Shown: positions 8,200-18,350, counted from the stretch's first letter. The stretch is DNA of 64,000 nt from Thermoplasmata archaeon (GCA_015063185.1 SUSY01000002.1:1-64000); one strand, 5' to 3'. Translations and numbers: made by a program. The notes: generated by a model not told the origin, from the letters alone.

Positions 8200-8224
8200 A
8201 TCAGACTTTTAATCTATGTAAAAA

Positions 8225-8242
8225 TGGGTGCTAACGCACCCA
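8225..8242. terminator. Bidirectional terminator between speB and glmM
   Basis: Stem TGGGTGC/GCACCCA with loop TAAC. On the minus strand it is followed by TTTTTAC, and on the plus strand a CTTTTAATC stretch precedes it. It separates two convergent genes whose stops are 50 bp apart. Confidence 0.65.
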
Positions 8243-8249
8243 AATAGGT

Positions 8250-9620
8250 TTACTGTCCGTTAACGAAGTCGTTGGCGACCTTCTCGAACTCAATCGCCCT
8301 GTCCTTAGCAAGGTTCTCATCCTTTGATTCGGAATAGATCCTGAAAATCGGTTCTGTTCCAGAAGGTCTGAGAAGTACCCAACCACCGTCATCATAGAGG
8401 ATCTTGAGACCATCGGTAGTGTCTACCTTGTTCCCAACGGAATAAGTGTCCTTCATGTACTCGATGAGACCGTCCTTCCTGTGGTTGGGACACTCGATCT
8501 TCCTCTTCTCGACATAATAGACAGGGAGAGCTTCTACCTGGTCGTAGAGCGGACCATATTTGACTATGCCCTCCAGGATCTTGGCGATGGTCATCGCACC
8601 ATCCCTGCAATACTGATGATCGGCAAAGATCAGACCACCGTTCTCCTCTCCACCGAATACGGACCCTTCCTTCATCATGCGTCTTGCAACGATAGGTGAA
8701 CCGACAGCAGTGTAAATGAGACTGCCTCCTGCCGCCTTGACGACTTCCTCGACCATAGAGGATGAACTGACAGGAGTGACGACCTGACCTCCGCCGAGAT
8801 CGGTGACGATGGTCTTGGCGACTATGGCCAGACTCTTGTCCCCAGGCATGTAGTACCCTTTCTTTCCCTTACGTGCGATGAATACTGCACGGTCTGCATC
8901 CCCATCATGAGCGATACCAACATCGGCCTTGACCGAACCTGTAAGAGCGATTAGATCGGCAAGGTTATCCTCGGTAGGCTCACTGGGGTGGCCGGGGAAC
9001 TCGCCCTGTGCATCCGCATTCAGTGTGATCGCTCTGACACCAAGCTTCTTCATAAGAAGGGGCGTAGTCTGATATGCGGCACCATTGGCACAATCGACGA
9101 CGGCGGTAAGCTTGGCCTTTCTGATCAAATCCACATCCACATGTGACAGGACAGCATCGATGTATTCCTCTCCTGCACCCTCATATGTCTCTAGAACTCC
9201 GATACCATTCCAAGGCTTACATTCAATGTTTCCGGAATACAGGATCTCGATCTTCTCCTCCTTCTCACGGGGCATTTCGGTACCATCAAAATCGATGCAC
9301 TTGATTCCATTGAACTGAGGAGGGTTGTGGGAAGCAGTGATCATGATGCCTCCAACGATACGATCGCTGGTCTTAACATGATATTGGATAGCAGGAGTAG
9401 GTACGATTCCAAGGTCACGTACGTCACATCCAACGGCCATGAGTCCTGCACACACCGCAGACTTGATCATGTCTCCGGAGACACGTGTATCGGTAGCGAT
9501 TGCGACCTTACCACCGAAGAACTTTCCGATCGCCTTTCCCATCTGGAGCGCCAGATCGGTGTTCATATCCTCATTGATGACACCTCTGACACCATTAGTT
9601 CCGAACATTCTCTGAACCAT
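8250..9620 (-). CDS. glmM: Phosphoglucosamine/phosphomannomutase family protein (GlmM-like)
   Basis: A 456-residue alpha-D-phosphohexomutase with four domains. It begins MFGTNGVRG. The phosphoserine loop is TASHNPPQFNGIK (about residue 95), the metal loop is DGDADR, the sugar-binding loop is GGEENGG, and the phosphate loop is RPSGTEPIFRIYSE near the C-terminus. It converts glucosamine-6-phosphate to the 1-phosphate, or acts on mannose or glucose phosphates; the sequence alone does not decide. ATG at 9620 has AAGGAG 9 nt upstream, which decides the start over the longer frame to 9662. Confidence 0.9.
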   Translation of the reverse strand: MVQRMFGTNGVRGVINEDMNTDLALQMGKAIGKFFGGKVAIATDTRVSGDMIKSAVCAGLMAVGCDVRDLGIVPTPAIQYHVKTSDRIVGGIMITASHNPPQFNGIKCIDFDGTEMPREKEEKIEILYSGNIECKPWNGIGVLETYEGAGEEYIDAVLSHVDVDLIRKAKLTAVVDCANGAAYQTTPLLMKKLGVRAITLNADAQGEFPGHPSEPTEDNLADLIALTGSVKADVGIAHDGDADRAVFIARKGKKGYYMPGDKSLAIVAKTIVTDLGGGQVVTPVSSSSMVEEVVKAAGGSLIYTAVGSPIVARRMMKEGSVFGGEENGGLIFADHQYCRDGAMTIAKILEGIVKYGPLYDQVEALPVYYVEKRKIECPNHRKDGLIEYMKDTYSVGNKVDTTDGLKILYDDGGWVLLRPSGTEPIFRIYSESKDENLAKDRAIEFEKVANDFVNGQ

Positions 9621-9700
9621 TGTACGAGACTCCTTGACATGCCACATACGGATGACGGGCACCTATGTTGACATGTAGAAGATGACGATATTAAAATGCG

Positions 9701-9719
9701 CCCCTCCTAAGGGGAGGGG
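9701..9719 (-). terminator. Terminator after the Na/phosphate transporter gene
   Basis: Stem CCCCTCC/GGAGGGG on the minus strand, followed by CGCATTTTAATA, 13 bp after the transporter stop. Confidence 0.6.
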
Positions 9720-9731
9720 AAATAGCCAAAT

Positions 9732-11417
9732 TCACTGGCTGTAGGGTTTAAGGTCCCTGATGGTCTTTCCGAAGTTGATGAGGTGGTCCGCAACCCTCTC
9801 GGTATCGGATGCAAGAGCGAGATATTTTGCACCGACATCGAGCGTACATACGCCTTCGTTGAGCCTCTTGATATGATTCTCTGCCATCTCGTCAGTGAAG
9901 ATATCGATCTGTTCCTCGATATCATATGCGATCTCCAAGGAACGGTTGTCCTTCATGGAATATGCTACAAGGATCTTGTCGTAAAGGTCCTCGACCAATT
10001 TCTCGACCTTCTCGATCTCCGCCTTGGCGATGTTGGAGAATCCTTCGTTGGTCTCCTTCATCTTCTCTGCGTACTCCATGATATTCTCCGCATAATCACC
10101 TATGCGCTCCAAATCTGTAATGGAACGATATGCGGTGGAGATGTAGATCGAATCGCTCTTGGATAAGGGGAGATTAGACAACTTCACAAGGAAACGAGCG
10201 ACCTCCTTGTTAAGGTAATCGATCTGTTCCTCGTTCTTACGGAACTCCTCCAGATCCGTGAAGTCCATGGTCATAATCATGTTATATGAGGACCTGAAGT
10301 TATCCATGGCAAGACGGGACATGTTGATGATCTCATTCTTCACCTGCTCGACTGCGATAGCGGGAGTTTTGAGCATATAATCGTTGATGTAGAACATATG
10401 AGGTACGGAATCGTCCACAGGTTCATCGATTTGCTTGTCCGGGAGGATCTTCATCACCAGTGAGATCAACTTATTGGTCAGGGGCAACATGATGATGACG
10501 GTCACACAATTGAAGAAGGTATGGAACATCGCAAGCTGTACAGCACCCATATCGGGGAACAACGACTGGAATATCATTCCGTAGGAGAATCCGAATGGAC
10601 TGACAATGTAGCCGACGATGACGAAGAGGATCACACCGAATGTATTGAACAGGAGATGAATCAAGGCAGTCCTCTTCGCATTGAGTCCGCTCGTGAATCC
10701 GGCGATGATAGCGACGATACAGGATCCGATATTGGAACCCATTGTAAGATAGATTCCCTGATCAAGCGAGATCATACCCTCGGCCACCATGACAACAGCG
10801 ATACCGGTAACAACGGAAGAACTCTGAACTATTGCGGTCAGAATGACCCCTAGAAGGAGCAGAAGGATGATGCTATCGATACTGGCAAGGAACTCCTTGA
10901 CCTCCGGAAGCTCCGCGAAACCCTCCATGGAATCGGACATCAGGGACAGACCTACGAACAGAAGGCCGAATCCTGCCACAATCCCCCCGATCTTCTTGTA
11001 CTTGTCAGATTTTGCAAAAAGATTCATGAACGCACCGATACCGGCGAATGCGGAGAAGATGGCAGACATAGAGATCGAATCGCCGAAGGAACCCAATGCA
11101 ACGATCTGTGCGGTGATGGTGGTACCGATGTTAGCACCGTAGATGATGGATGCTGCCAACGGCAAGGACATGATTCCTGCGTTGACGAATCCTATGACAA
11201 GAACGGTGGTCGCTCCAGAACTCTGGATTGCAGCGGTAGATACGGCACCGATTCCGACTCCGCGTACCTTGCTCTTGGAAGCCTTTGAGAACATGGCTCT
11301 GAGCTTGGAACTGCTTATTGATTCCAAATTCGAACTCAGCATGTTACAGGATATCAGAAATACTCCAATTCCCGCAACGAGCATCAACAGGGCAGTCAGG
11401 ATCATTGTGCTGTCCAT
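9732..11417 (-). CDS. Na/phosphate cotransporter (PNaS family) with PhoU-like C-terminal domain
   Basis: 561 residues from ATG 11417. The first ~330 residues hold about nine membrane segments in two inverted halves, each with the signature QSSGATT or QSSSVVTG. The last ~200 residues are soluble helical PhoU repeats, such as YRSITDLERIGDYAENI and LASDTERVADHLINFGKTI. The family imports phosphate with sodium, and the PhoU part probably regulates it. A TTG at 11480 would extend the protein with a polar N-terminus that I consider less likely. It is monocistronic, with a terminator behind it. Confidence 0.88.
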   Translation of the reverse strand: MDSTMILTALLMLVAGIGVFLISCNMLSSNLESISSSKLRAMFSKASKSKVRGVGIGAVSTAAIQSSGATTVLVIGFVNAGIMSLPLAASIIYGANIGTTITAQIVALGSFGDSISMSAIFSAFAGIGAFMNLFAKSDKYKKIGGIVAGFGLLFVGLSLMSDSMEGFAELPEVKEFLASIDSIILLLLLGVILTAIVQSSSVVTGIAVVMVAEGMISLDQGIYLTMGSNIGSCIVAIIAGFTSGLNAKRTALIHLLFNTFGVILFVIVGYIVSPFGFSYGMIFQSLFPDMGAVQLAMFHTFFNCVTVIIMLPLTNKLISLVMKILPDKQIDEPVDDSVPHMFYINDYMLKTPAIAVEQVKNEIINMSRLAMDNFRSSYNMIMTMDFTDLEEFRKNEEQIDYLNKEVARFLVKLSNLPLSKSDSIYISTAYRSITDLERIGDYAENIMEYAEKMKETNEGFSNIAKAEIEKVEKLVEDLYDKILVAYSMKDNRSLEIAYDIEEQIDIFTDEMAENHIKRLNEGVCTLDVGAKYLALASDTERVADHLINFGKTIRDLKPYSQ

Positions 11418-11563
11418 TTTATCGGGTTCCTGTACGAAATGTGATATCCTATCGTACAGAGGAGGAGATTGATTCTCCAAACATAAACTGTTCTACTGGA
11501 TGGTCAGAACGTCCAACAAAAAATACTGTTCCGGACGAACAAAGGTTCAAAAATGGACTAACC

Positions 11564-11588
11564 GACAGAGGCGCGACGCGCCCCTGTC
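11564..11588 (-). terminator. Terminator after the LSm gene
   Basis: Minus-strand stem GACAG-GGCGC/GCGCC-CTGTC with a single mismatch, followed by a CCATTTTTG stretch. It lies 10 bp after the LSm stop. No ribosomal protein L37e gene, a frequent LSm partner in archaea, fits in the gap to 11480. Confidence 0.6.
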
Positions 11589-11598
11589 GTAATTGTGA

Positions 11599-11817
11599 TC
11601 AAAGTACTGCGATGCTGACAACGTTGTTTCCACGGAGGATGACGGTGCCAAGGCGCCTCTCTTCCTGTGCTGCGGTGACCTCGGTGGTCTCGTCGAGGGA
11701 CATATTCATGTACTCGTCGAACTCCAGCAGCTTTCCTTCGAGGACCCTTCCATCTTTGAGGAGGAGGGAGATGCGCTTGTTGACGGATTTCTCGAGTACT
11801 GTAAGTGGCATGATCAT
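11599..11817 (-). CDS. LSm family RNA-binding protein
   Basis: 72 residues with a complete Sm fold. Sm1 is VNKRISLLLKDGRVLEGKLLEFDEYMNMSLDE, and Sm2 is RRLGTVILRGNNVVSIAVL, with the RNA-binding RGNNV motif. Such proteins form hexamer or heptamer rings that bind U-rich RNA. Two in-frame starts, ATG 11817 and ATG 11811, precede the fold. It is a single gene with its own terminator. Confidence 0.94.
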   Translation of the reverse strand: MIMPLTVLEKSVNKRISLLLKDGRVLEGKLLEFDEYMNMSLDETTEVTAAQEERRLGTVILRGNNVVSIAVL

Positions 11818-11894
11818 GATTATCGACTCCGATTAGTAACGACACTGTATTTAACGTTTGATAAAGAGTTGTGGCCGGCCCCGACGCATAGGAC

Positions 11895-12389
11895 TCAGGC
11901 CTGCTCGTCCATCCACCTACGGATGTCCTTCTTTCCGGTGGCCTCCACGCCGAAGTACTCCATGAACTTCTTGGTGGTCGTGAGCTCCTTGGTTTGCCCC
12001 ACCTTCTTTGCAGCGACAAGACCCTTCTCCACGAGGGCAGGAACGTCGTCGTACACCCTGGACCCAAGGGTCTTGAAGAGCTCGGACTGCATGATCGGCT
12101 GATTGTAAGCGATAGCGGACAGGGTCTTCATCATACCGGGAGTCAATTCCGCTGTGGTGAACCTATCGGTGTAGTCGATGTACTCGTCCCTTAACATCAT
12201 TACGTAATCCGAACCGATCTTGGAGATCTTCATGGCAGAGTTCCTGCGTTCATATTCATCATGAAGTCTCTCCAACATCTCCCTGACCTTCTCATCTGAG
12301 AGACCGGTCCTCTCCGCTATGTCCCTGACCCTGAGAGGATTTGATGAAGAGAACAGGGCTGCCTCCACAGCACCCTTGGCGTTCATCAT
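11895..12389 (-). CDS. scpB: Segregation and condensation protein ScpB
   Basis: 164 residues forming two winged helices: VEAALFSSSNPLRVRDIAERTGLSDEKV at the N-terminus and PGMMKTLSAIAYNQPIMQSELFKTLGSRVYDDVPALVEKGLV in the second. It binds the kleisin ScpA as a dimer. The start overlaps the scpA stop by 4 bp. It is the last gene of smc-scpA-scpB. Confidence 0.92.
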   Translation of the reverse strand: MMNAKGAVEAALFSSSNPLRVRDIAERTGLSDEKVREMLERLHDEYERRNSAMKISKIGSDYVMMLRDEYIDYTDRFTTAELTPGMMKTLSAIAYNQPIMQSELFKTLGSRVYDDVPALVEKGLVAAKKVGQTKELTTTKKFMEYFGVEATGKKDIRRWMDEQA

Positions 12390-13282
12390 ATCACCACCCT
12401 AGGAGTCTGGATTCCGTCCTGCGGCAGACTCTCGATGGAACCTGTGGCCCAATCCATCTTGATCTCCACATAGATGGTTCCGTAAGGCAGTTCGTCCTGC
12501 CAGATGTTGATCTTTCCATCCCTTACGAGATGCAGTACGGAGACGAAACGAGTGATATTCTCCATCCTATCCTCCGTAAGCAGGTCGGACAGAGGGATTG
12601 TGCCGGTACCGAGCTTCTGGATCAACTCCCAAACCCTGGCGATGTCTTTCTCGTCATCCTCCTCATGAGCCTTGTTTTCGAACTTCTTGGGAGCCTTGGC
12701 CCTGAGCTCCTGACGGACCCTCTCCCTCTCCTGGGCGACGGCTGCCTGCTCGCGAGCCTCCTCGAAGGCATCGAGGAGCTCCAACATGGTGACGGGTCTG
12801 ACAGGGAACCTGTATTTGGCCTCCCTGAATGCGATCTTCGGAACATAGAGGGGTTCGAAATCCACATCGAAGGAACCGTCATCCTCGAACACATAGTCGT
12901 CGGATTCCTCGAAGACAGGGGCCTCGCCGCTCGCGACAGTAGCATCGGACTGCATCCTAAGGACCTTCCATGCCATAAGGACCAATTTTCCTGCGACTAT
13001 CATATCGAACATGTTGTTCTGTACCTTCTCCCTATAGAGTTTGGCGAAGACACGGATGTCAATCTCCCATGGATCGAGACCATGTTCAAGCACGAGACTG
13101 AAAACGGACCTTATGGATTCGTCCTCGGGATCCTGGAGCCTCTCACCATCGGTATCGTTCTCCAGGATACTCATGTACCTGTCGATCCTCTCGGACCCCT
13201 CATTGTCATCGATAAGTGCCTTATGGAACAGGAGGTGTTGTGTGATCGCCTCGCTGTTCATCTCTCTGATCTCCCCATCCAT
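12386..13282 (-). CDS. scpA: Segregation and condensation protein ScpA (kleisin)
   Basis: 298 residues. The N-terminal helices (LEHGLDPWEIDIRVFAKLYREKV, then FDMIVAGKLVLMAWKVLR) are the kleisin part that contacts the SMC neck. The centre is acidic and low-complexity, and the C-terminal winged helix (DLLTEDRMENITRFVSVLHLVRDGKI) closes the ring at the SMC head. It starts 3 bp after the smc stop and overlaps scpB by 4 bp, so the three-gene condensin operon is complete. Confidence 0.92.
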   Translation of the reverse strand: MDGEIREMNSEAITQHLLFHKALIDDNEGSERIDRYMSILENDTDGERLQDPEDESIRSVFSLVLEHGLDPWEIDIRVFAKLYREKVQNNMFDMIVAGKLVLMAWKVLRMQSDATVASGEAPVFEESDDYVFEDDGSFDVDFEPLYVPKIAFREAKYRFPVRPVTMLELLDAFEEAREQAAVAQERERVRQELRAKAPKKFENKAHEEDDEKDIARVWELIQKLGTGTIPLSDLLTEDRMENITRFVSVLHLVRDGKINIWQDELPYGTIYVEIKMDWATGSIESLPQDGIQTPRVVI

Positions 13283-13285
13283 CTA

Positions 13286-16200
13286 TTATTCCCCCTCTGC
13301 CGTCGCATCCTTGTTTTTGACAGCCTCCTCCTCGTATTTGGATACTTCCTCGAGATCGGGCTGCATGATGACCTTACTCAATCCGCTCGGAAGTCTTGCG
13401 ACACCGATCAGGTGCTGTGCAAGGGCCAATGTAACCTTCCTGAGCGATACCTGGATGAACTGCGCCTTCGCGGAACTCTCCCTGACACGCTTGGCGACCA
13501 TTTCCGCATTGACCGAATCCAGGAACATATCGACCTCGTCCAACACATAGAACGGCGATGGTTGGAACTCCTGGATGGCGAAGATAAATGCCAATGCGGT
13601 GAGCGATTTCTCCCCACCGGACAGTGCTTCGAGCCTCAGCAGCTTTCCGTTCTTCGGTTTCGCATTGATGAGAAGACCTCCCGCGAACGGATCGTCCTCA
13701 TCCTCCAGTTTCATGAATGCCTCTCCTCCGCCGGACAGTTCTGCGTAGATCGATCTGAAATTGACGTCGATTCCATCGTACGTCTTCATGAACAGACCCT
13801 TCTTCTGTTCCCCAAGAGTCTCCATAAGCTCGTTCAAATCCTTGATACGATCCTTGAGCTCGTTGGATTCCTGATCCATACTGTCATACCTTGCTTTCGT
13901 GGCATTGTAGTCCTCGATTGCACGAAGGTTCACGTTACCCAATTTGGCAAGATCTTCCTCACAATTCCTTATCGTACGTTTGAGCTCGTTCTCGGTGGGC
14001 AACGGCAACTCCACCTCGAAGGTAATGGCGTCCGCCTCGATCACCAACAAATCGATCTCCTTCCTCAGATTCTCGACGGTGGTGCTTATATTGGCGATGA
14101 GGTACTCCTTGGATTCCCTGTTGGTGATGAGGGCTTCCTTCTCCCCCTCCGCCTTGGTCTTGTTTACAAGGAGATCGGACTTCTTCGCATTCAGATCCGC
14201 GATCCCCTCATCCATCTTGGCCTTGATCTTCTCCATCGATGCCTTATCGACCGATTTCCTCTCGATAGAGGCCCTGCTACCTTCGATCTTCTCGATGTTG
14301 GACTGGACCCTCTCCTCGTAGGTAGCCGTGTCCCTGGCCATGAGGGCCTTGGTGTTCTCGTATCCGGAACGTTCGGATGAGAGTTCGGAATTATGCTTGG
14401 TGAGTTCTGCGAGCTCGGTATTCAGATTGTATACGTTCGTACGGGATTGATCTAGGGCATCCCTGAGTTCGGCAGGTGCGATCTCCGCAATCTTTTCCCT
14501 GAGTCCGACCTTCTGCGCCCTCATCGATTCGAGGTCCGCCACACATGCGGTGAGCTCCTCCGCGTTCTCCCTCTCCATCGCCTCGATCTGAACGAGCACG
14601 GATTTGTTGTTCCTCTGTGCTTCCTCCTGACGACCCATCTCATCCTGGAGGACCTTGATCTGCGATTCGAGTCTTCCGATCTTGCCTTGTACATCGGCAT
14701 TGCCCTTGTTCGCCTCCATAAGCTGGTCCTCAAGGACCCTCAGACCTGCACGCACATCCTTGATGTCCGCTCTGATCCCCTCGATGGATGCGGAGACTGC
14801 ACGGTATTCCGCTGCGACCTCATCCAACCTTCCCTGTGATGCAGCACCGAACTTGAGTGTGGATTTGGCGACCGAACCTCCGACCATCGCACCGGATGCT
14901 TCAAGAAGCTCTCCGTCCATGGTGACGAGTCTGACTCCCCCCATGATCCTCCTTGCATCGGTCAGGTTACGACAAACGAGTGTGTCCGCGAAGACGTACC
15001 AGAAGGCCGCACGGTACCTATCATCGAAGTCGAGAAGATCTATGGCGTAACCCTCTGTCTCCTTCGCGACCATGATCGCCTTGGCACGGGGCTTACCATC
15101 GATCATCTTGTTGAGCGGGAGGAAGGTCGCACGACCGAGGTTCTCCCTCTTGATTATCGCCATGACATCGGCGGCCACCTGGTCGTCGTCCACGACGATG
15201 GCTTGCATCTTGTTACCTGCTGCGATGGAGAGTGCGGTCTCATATTCCTTGTCGACCGATGCGAGCTCCATGATGGTGCCGTGGATTCCTTTCACAGTGC
15301 CCGTATCCCTGAGGTCCATGACACGGGAGACGGCGGCCGAACCGCGGATGGCATCGGTGACCTTCTTCTCTGCCTTGAGACGGAGATACTCCTCGTTGAT
15401 CCTGGATGCTGCGGACACGAGCTCGGACTCCCTGGTCTCGAGCTCCCTTTCCTTGGCCTTCTCGGCCTGGATCCTCTGACGAATCGCGTCCGCACCGTTG
15501 TCCTTCAACTCCTTCCTGATTTCGGAGAGCGAGAATTCCGCGTCCTTGATATTGAACTTGGTATCCTTAACGGCCTCCTCGGATGCAGCGAGACTGCGTG
15601 AGATCTCGTCCTTCCTGGTGGCAAAAGACATGGCGGCAGACCTGAGCTCTGCCTCCTTCTCCTCCGCACGATCGATCTTGGGCTCCAAAGCCTCCAATGT
15701 GTCCTGGTATTCCTTCAGCTTTCCACCTTTTGCACGGAGTTCCGCCTCGATCTCGGAGACCTTCTTTGCCTCCTCATCCCTCTGAACGGTCTTCTCCGAA
15801 ATCAAAATGGAATTGTTGTCGATCTCGGTTGTAAGTGTGAGTATATTCTTCTCGGCATCGATGATGTATTCGGCATTCTGAGCAATATTGGCCCTATATT
15901 CCTCGTTGTCGGCCTCCATACGCTCGATCCTATCGGACAGGTTGGCAATCTCGACTGCGATCAAGAGGATATCGTCGGAGATCTTCTTGTATTCCGGTCC
16001 CGCTCTGTTGGTAATCTCCTCTTCTACACTGGAGATCTCGATGGCCAGATCGTCGATGAGTTTCGCCTTCTCCACAAGGTCCTTCTTGATGTCCTCCAAT
16101 GCCTGCAACGTATCTGTAACGTTCTTCTCCGACGCAGAGAGCTCGTTACGACGGTCCTGGATGTTCCTGTGTACCATCTGCGCCTTGGACATCTTGAGAC

Positions 16201-16876
16201 GATCCTGAATGGTCAGATATCTGGTGGCCGCATCCATGTCCTTCTTGAGAGCATCGATCCTGATGTTGAGCTCGTCAAGGATGAACGACACACGCTCGAG
16301 ATTCTCGGTGGCGACTGCCCTCTCTCCCTGTGCACGGGATATGTCTGCATCATAACTGGCGATACCGGAGATACTGTCTAGTACACGCCTCCTTTCGATG
16401 GCTCCCATCTGGACAATCCTGGTCACATCACCCTGCTGGACAAGATTGTACCCATCAGCACTGATACGTGCTTTGGAAAGGAGACTCTCGAACTCGGATA
16501 GAGTGGACTTCTGGTCGTTGATATAGAAGTGGGATGTGTAGTCCTCACCATTAGCGGAGATCTTTACGAGACGGGTCAACCTGACGATCGTATCGTTCCA
16601 TGGAAGAATGCCGTCCGAATTGTCGAACACCAATGATACCTTCGTGTATTGGGCCTTCTTCCCGGTCTTCCCTCCATCGAATATCAGATCGGTAAGTTTT
16701 CCCGCCCTTATCGCCTTGGAACTCTTAGGGCCGAGCACGAATAGGATGGCGTCGGTGATGTTCGATTTACCGGAACCGTTCGGTCCGGTGACTGCCATAT
16801 ATCCCTCCATCAGAGGGATGGTCATCTTCCCTCCGAATGACTTAAAGTTCTCCAACTCTACCTGCTTCAAATACAT
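13286..16876 (-). CDS. smc: Chromosome partition protein Smc
   Basis: 1196 residues, the usual length for a full SMC. The N-terminal head has the Walker A motif GPNGSGKSN at about residues 31-39. Two long coiled coils flank a hinge around residues 510-660 (GTVKGIHGTIMELASVDKEYE through VRLVTMDGELLEASGAMVGG). The C-terminal head carries the signature LSGGEKSLTALAFIFA and Walker B FYVLDEVDMFLD. The protein works with ScpA and ScpB in chromosome organisation. A weak TATA-like sequence, CATTAAATAACAATATT, lies about 80 bp upstream on the minus strand. Confidence 0.97.
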   Translation of the reverse strand: MYLKQVELENFKSFGGKMTIPLMEGYMAVTGPNGSGKSNITDAILFVLGPKSSKAIRAGKLTDLIFDGGKTGKKAQYTKVSLVFDNSDGILPWNDTIVRLTRLVKISANGEDYTSHFYINDQKSTLSEFESLLSKARISADGYNLVQQGDVTRIVQMGAIERRRVLDSISGIASYDADISRAQGERAVATENLERVSFILDELNIRIDALKKDMDAATRYLTIQDRLKMSKAQMVHRNIQDRRNELSASEKNVTDTLQALEDIKKDLVEKAKLIDDLAIEISSVEEEITNRAGPEYKKISDDILLIAVEIANLSDRIERMEADNEEYRANIAQNAEYIIDAEKNILTLTTEIDNNSILISEKTVQRDEEAKKVSEIEAELRAKGGKLKEYQDTLEALEPKIDRAEEKEAELRSAAMSFATRKDEISRSLAASEEAVKDTKFNIKDAEFSLSEIRKELKDNGADAIRQRIQAEKAKERELETRESELVSAASRINEEYLRLKAEKKVTDAIRGSAAVSRVMDLRDTGTVKGIHGTIMELASVDKEYETALSIAAGNKMQAIVVDDDQVAADVMAIIKRENLGRATFLPLNKMIDGKPRAKAIMVAKETEGYAIDLLDFDDRYRAAFWYVFADTLVCRNLTDARRIMGGVRLVTMDGELLEASGAMVGGSVAKSTLKFGAASQGRLDEVAAEYRAVSASIEGIRADIKDVRAGLRVLEDQLMEANKGNADVQGKIGRLESQIKVLQDEMGRQEEAQRNNKSVLVQIEAMERENAEELTACVADLESMRAQKVGLREKIAEIAPAELRDALDQSRTNVYNLNTELAELTKHNSELSSERSGYENTKALMARDTATYEERVQSNIEKIEGSRASIERKSVDKASMEKIKAKMDEGIADLNAKKSDLLVNKTKAEGEKEALITNRESKEYLIANISTTVENLRKEIDLLVIEADAITFEVELPLPTENELKRTIRNCEEDLAKLGNVNLRAIEDYNATKARYDSMDQESNELKDRIKDLNELMETLGEQKKGLFMKTYDGIDVNFRSIYAELSGGGEAFMKLEDEDDPFAGGLLINAKPKNGKLLRLEALSGGEKSLTALAFIFAIQEFQPSPFYVLDEVDMFLDSVNAEMVAKRVRESSAKAQFIQVSLRKVTLALAQHLIGVARLPSGLSKVIMQPDLEEVSKYEEEAVKNKDATAEGE

Positions 16877-17031
16877 CTGAAATCCCCCTCAGGGGGACGA
16901 AATAGGCCATAGGCCCGGTTTGCATCCCATGCCCTCTCGGGCGGGAACCCTATCGAAATATTGTTATTTAATGACGCTCTCGCACAATTATTCATACACG
17001 CACATGCGTAATTATTGACGCACGTACGCGA

Positions 17032-17817
17032 CTACTGAGAAAGACCATTCATCCTGTCGAGCAGAGGTATGATGTCCCTTACGGTATCGCAGATGTACGT
17101 GGGCCTGATTTCGGAGGAATCGATGTCCTCTCTGGTGACTTCCCCTGACAGAACTGCTACGGAATCCACACCGCATTCCACACCCATTCTGATGTCCGTG
17201 TACAGACGATCGCCGACCATGACGATATCCTCCAGCCTGCATCCGATGTCGGATGCTGCCATCTCCAGCATGAGACGGTTAGGTTTACCGATGATGATGG
17301 CCTCAGTGCCAGTCATCTGTTCGAACATTCTGATGAACGGACCTATGTCGATATCGTACCCACCCTTAGCAGGACAGAGATCGTCCGGATGTGTGGCTAT
17401 GAAGACCTTACCGTTCCTGAGGAGCTTGTACGCCCTGTTGATCTTGTCATAGGTGATGGTGCGATCGAATGCAAGGAGTACGATATCTGGATCATCGATA
17501 TCTATGGGGATTCCTGCCTCCTCCACCTCCTCCACGAAACCAGGAACACCGATCGGAAAAACGGACTTGCCCGGGAACCTGTCCCTGATGTATCTGAGTG
17601 TGGCGATCGTGGATGTTAGTATGGACGATGTATCCACATCAAAACCCATCCTATTGAGTCTGGCACAGTAGGCATCCCGTTTGTTGGAGGAATTGTTGGT
17701 AAGGAATCTGAAGGGGATCTTCCTCTCCTTCAATGTGTTTATGAAATCCAATGCCCCCGGGATCGGCTCGTCCCCCAGATATATCGTGCCGTCCATATCC
17801 AACGTGAAACATTTCAT
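17032..17817 (-). CDS. HAD-superfamily sugar-phosphatase (NagD/AraL-like)
   Basis: 261 residues from ATG 17817, whose overlap with the preceding stop (ATGA) decides the start. HAD motif I is FTLDMDGTIYLGDEPIPGA at the very N-terminus, motif II is FLTNNSSNKRDAY, and motifs III and IV are IIGKPNRLMLEMA and MVGDRLYTDIRMG. The cap region is of the NagD class. Substrate is not determinable. It follows the uracil-DNA glycosylase gene in a minus-strand run carS-pyrE-udg-HAD. Confidence 0.85.
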   Translation of the reverse strand: MKCFTLDMDGTIYLGDEPIPGALDFINTLKERKIPFRFLTNNSSNKRDAYCARLNRMGFDVDTSSILTSTIATLRYIRDRFPGKSVFPIGVPGFVEEVEEAGIPIDIDDPDIVLLAFDRTITYDKINRAYKLLRNGKVFIATHPDDLCPAKGGYDIDIGPFIRMFEQMTGTEAIIIGKPNRLMLEMAASDIGCRLEDIVMVGDRLYTDIRMGVECGVDSVAVLSGEVTREDIDSSEIRPTYICDTVRDIIPLLDRMNGLSQ

Positions 17818-18344
17818 AGATACGACCTCACGATGCCCATGGCCTCCGCCAATGCCACCCTGGCACTCTTGTTGTAGATGCATGCTGCAGGATGATATGT
17901 AGGAAGGAACCTGACGGTACCATCGCCTATATCAAGATCCACTATCCTGTTGACTATGTCCGCCATCTTCCCATCATAATCGATGAGATCGCGTATAGCG
18001 GACTTACCAAGACCTACAACCAAAGAACGACCGGACAGTTCGGATTCCAAGAACGGTCTGCATGCCTCCATCTCCTCGGGTTTTGGATCCCGATTTGATG
18101 GTGGCCTGCATTTCACCGTGTTAGTGATCATAACGTCGGACCTGGATATCCCGGCCAACGCCATCGCATCTGCAAGGATCTTTCCGGACTTCCCAACGAA
18201 TGGTCTGCCCTGAAGGTCCTCGTTCTCACCAGGAGCCTCGCCTACGAACACCACTTTCGATAACAGGTTCCCATCCGGAAGGACTATGGTAGTCCTGCCA
18301 TCGCATAGGCCGCATAGGCAACAATCGGGTTCCGGGACCAACAT
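17814..18344 (-). CDS. Uracil-DNA glycosylase, family 4 (Fe-S)
   Basis: 176 residues. The iron-sulfur ligands fit the family: CxxC at residues 11-14 and CRPPSNRDPKPEEMEAC (C-x15-C) in the middle. The uracil pocket and active-site motif is VGEAPGENEDLQGRPFVG, and the second conserved loop is LPTYHPAACIYN. It removes uracil from DNA in base-excision repair. It starts 6 bp after the pyrE stop. Confidence 0.93.
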   Translation of the reverse strand: MLVPEPDCCLCGLCDGRTTIVLPDGNLLSKVVFVGEAPGENEDLQGRPFVGKSGKILADAMALAGISRSDVMITNTVKCRPPSNRDPKPEEMEACRPFLESELSGRSLVVGLGKSAIRDLIDYDGKMADIVNRIVDLDIGDGTVRFLPTYHPAACIYNKSARVALAEAMGIVRSYL

Positions 18345-18350
18345 AGGACA

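Noticed and set aside
12341..14380. Long plus-strand open frame of 679 codons
   Set aside because: It lies entirely antisense to scpB, scpA and the end of smc, whose products are unmistakable. Its translation is low-complexity with no motif; it results from the codon use of the minus-strand genes.
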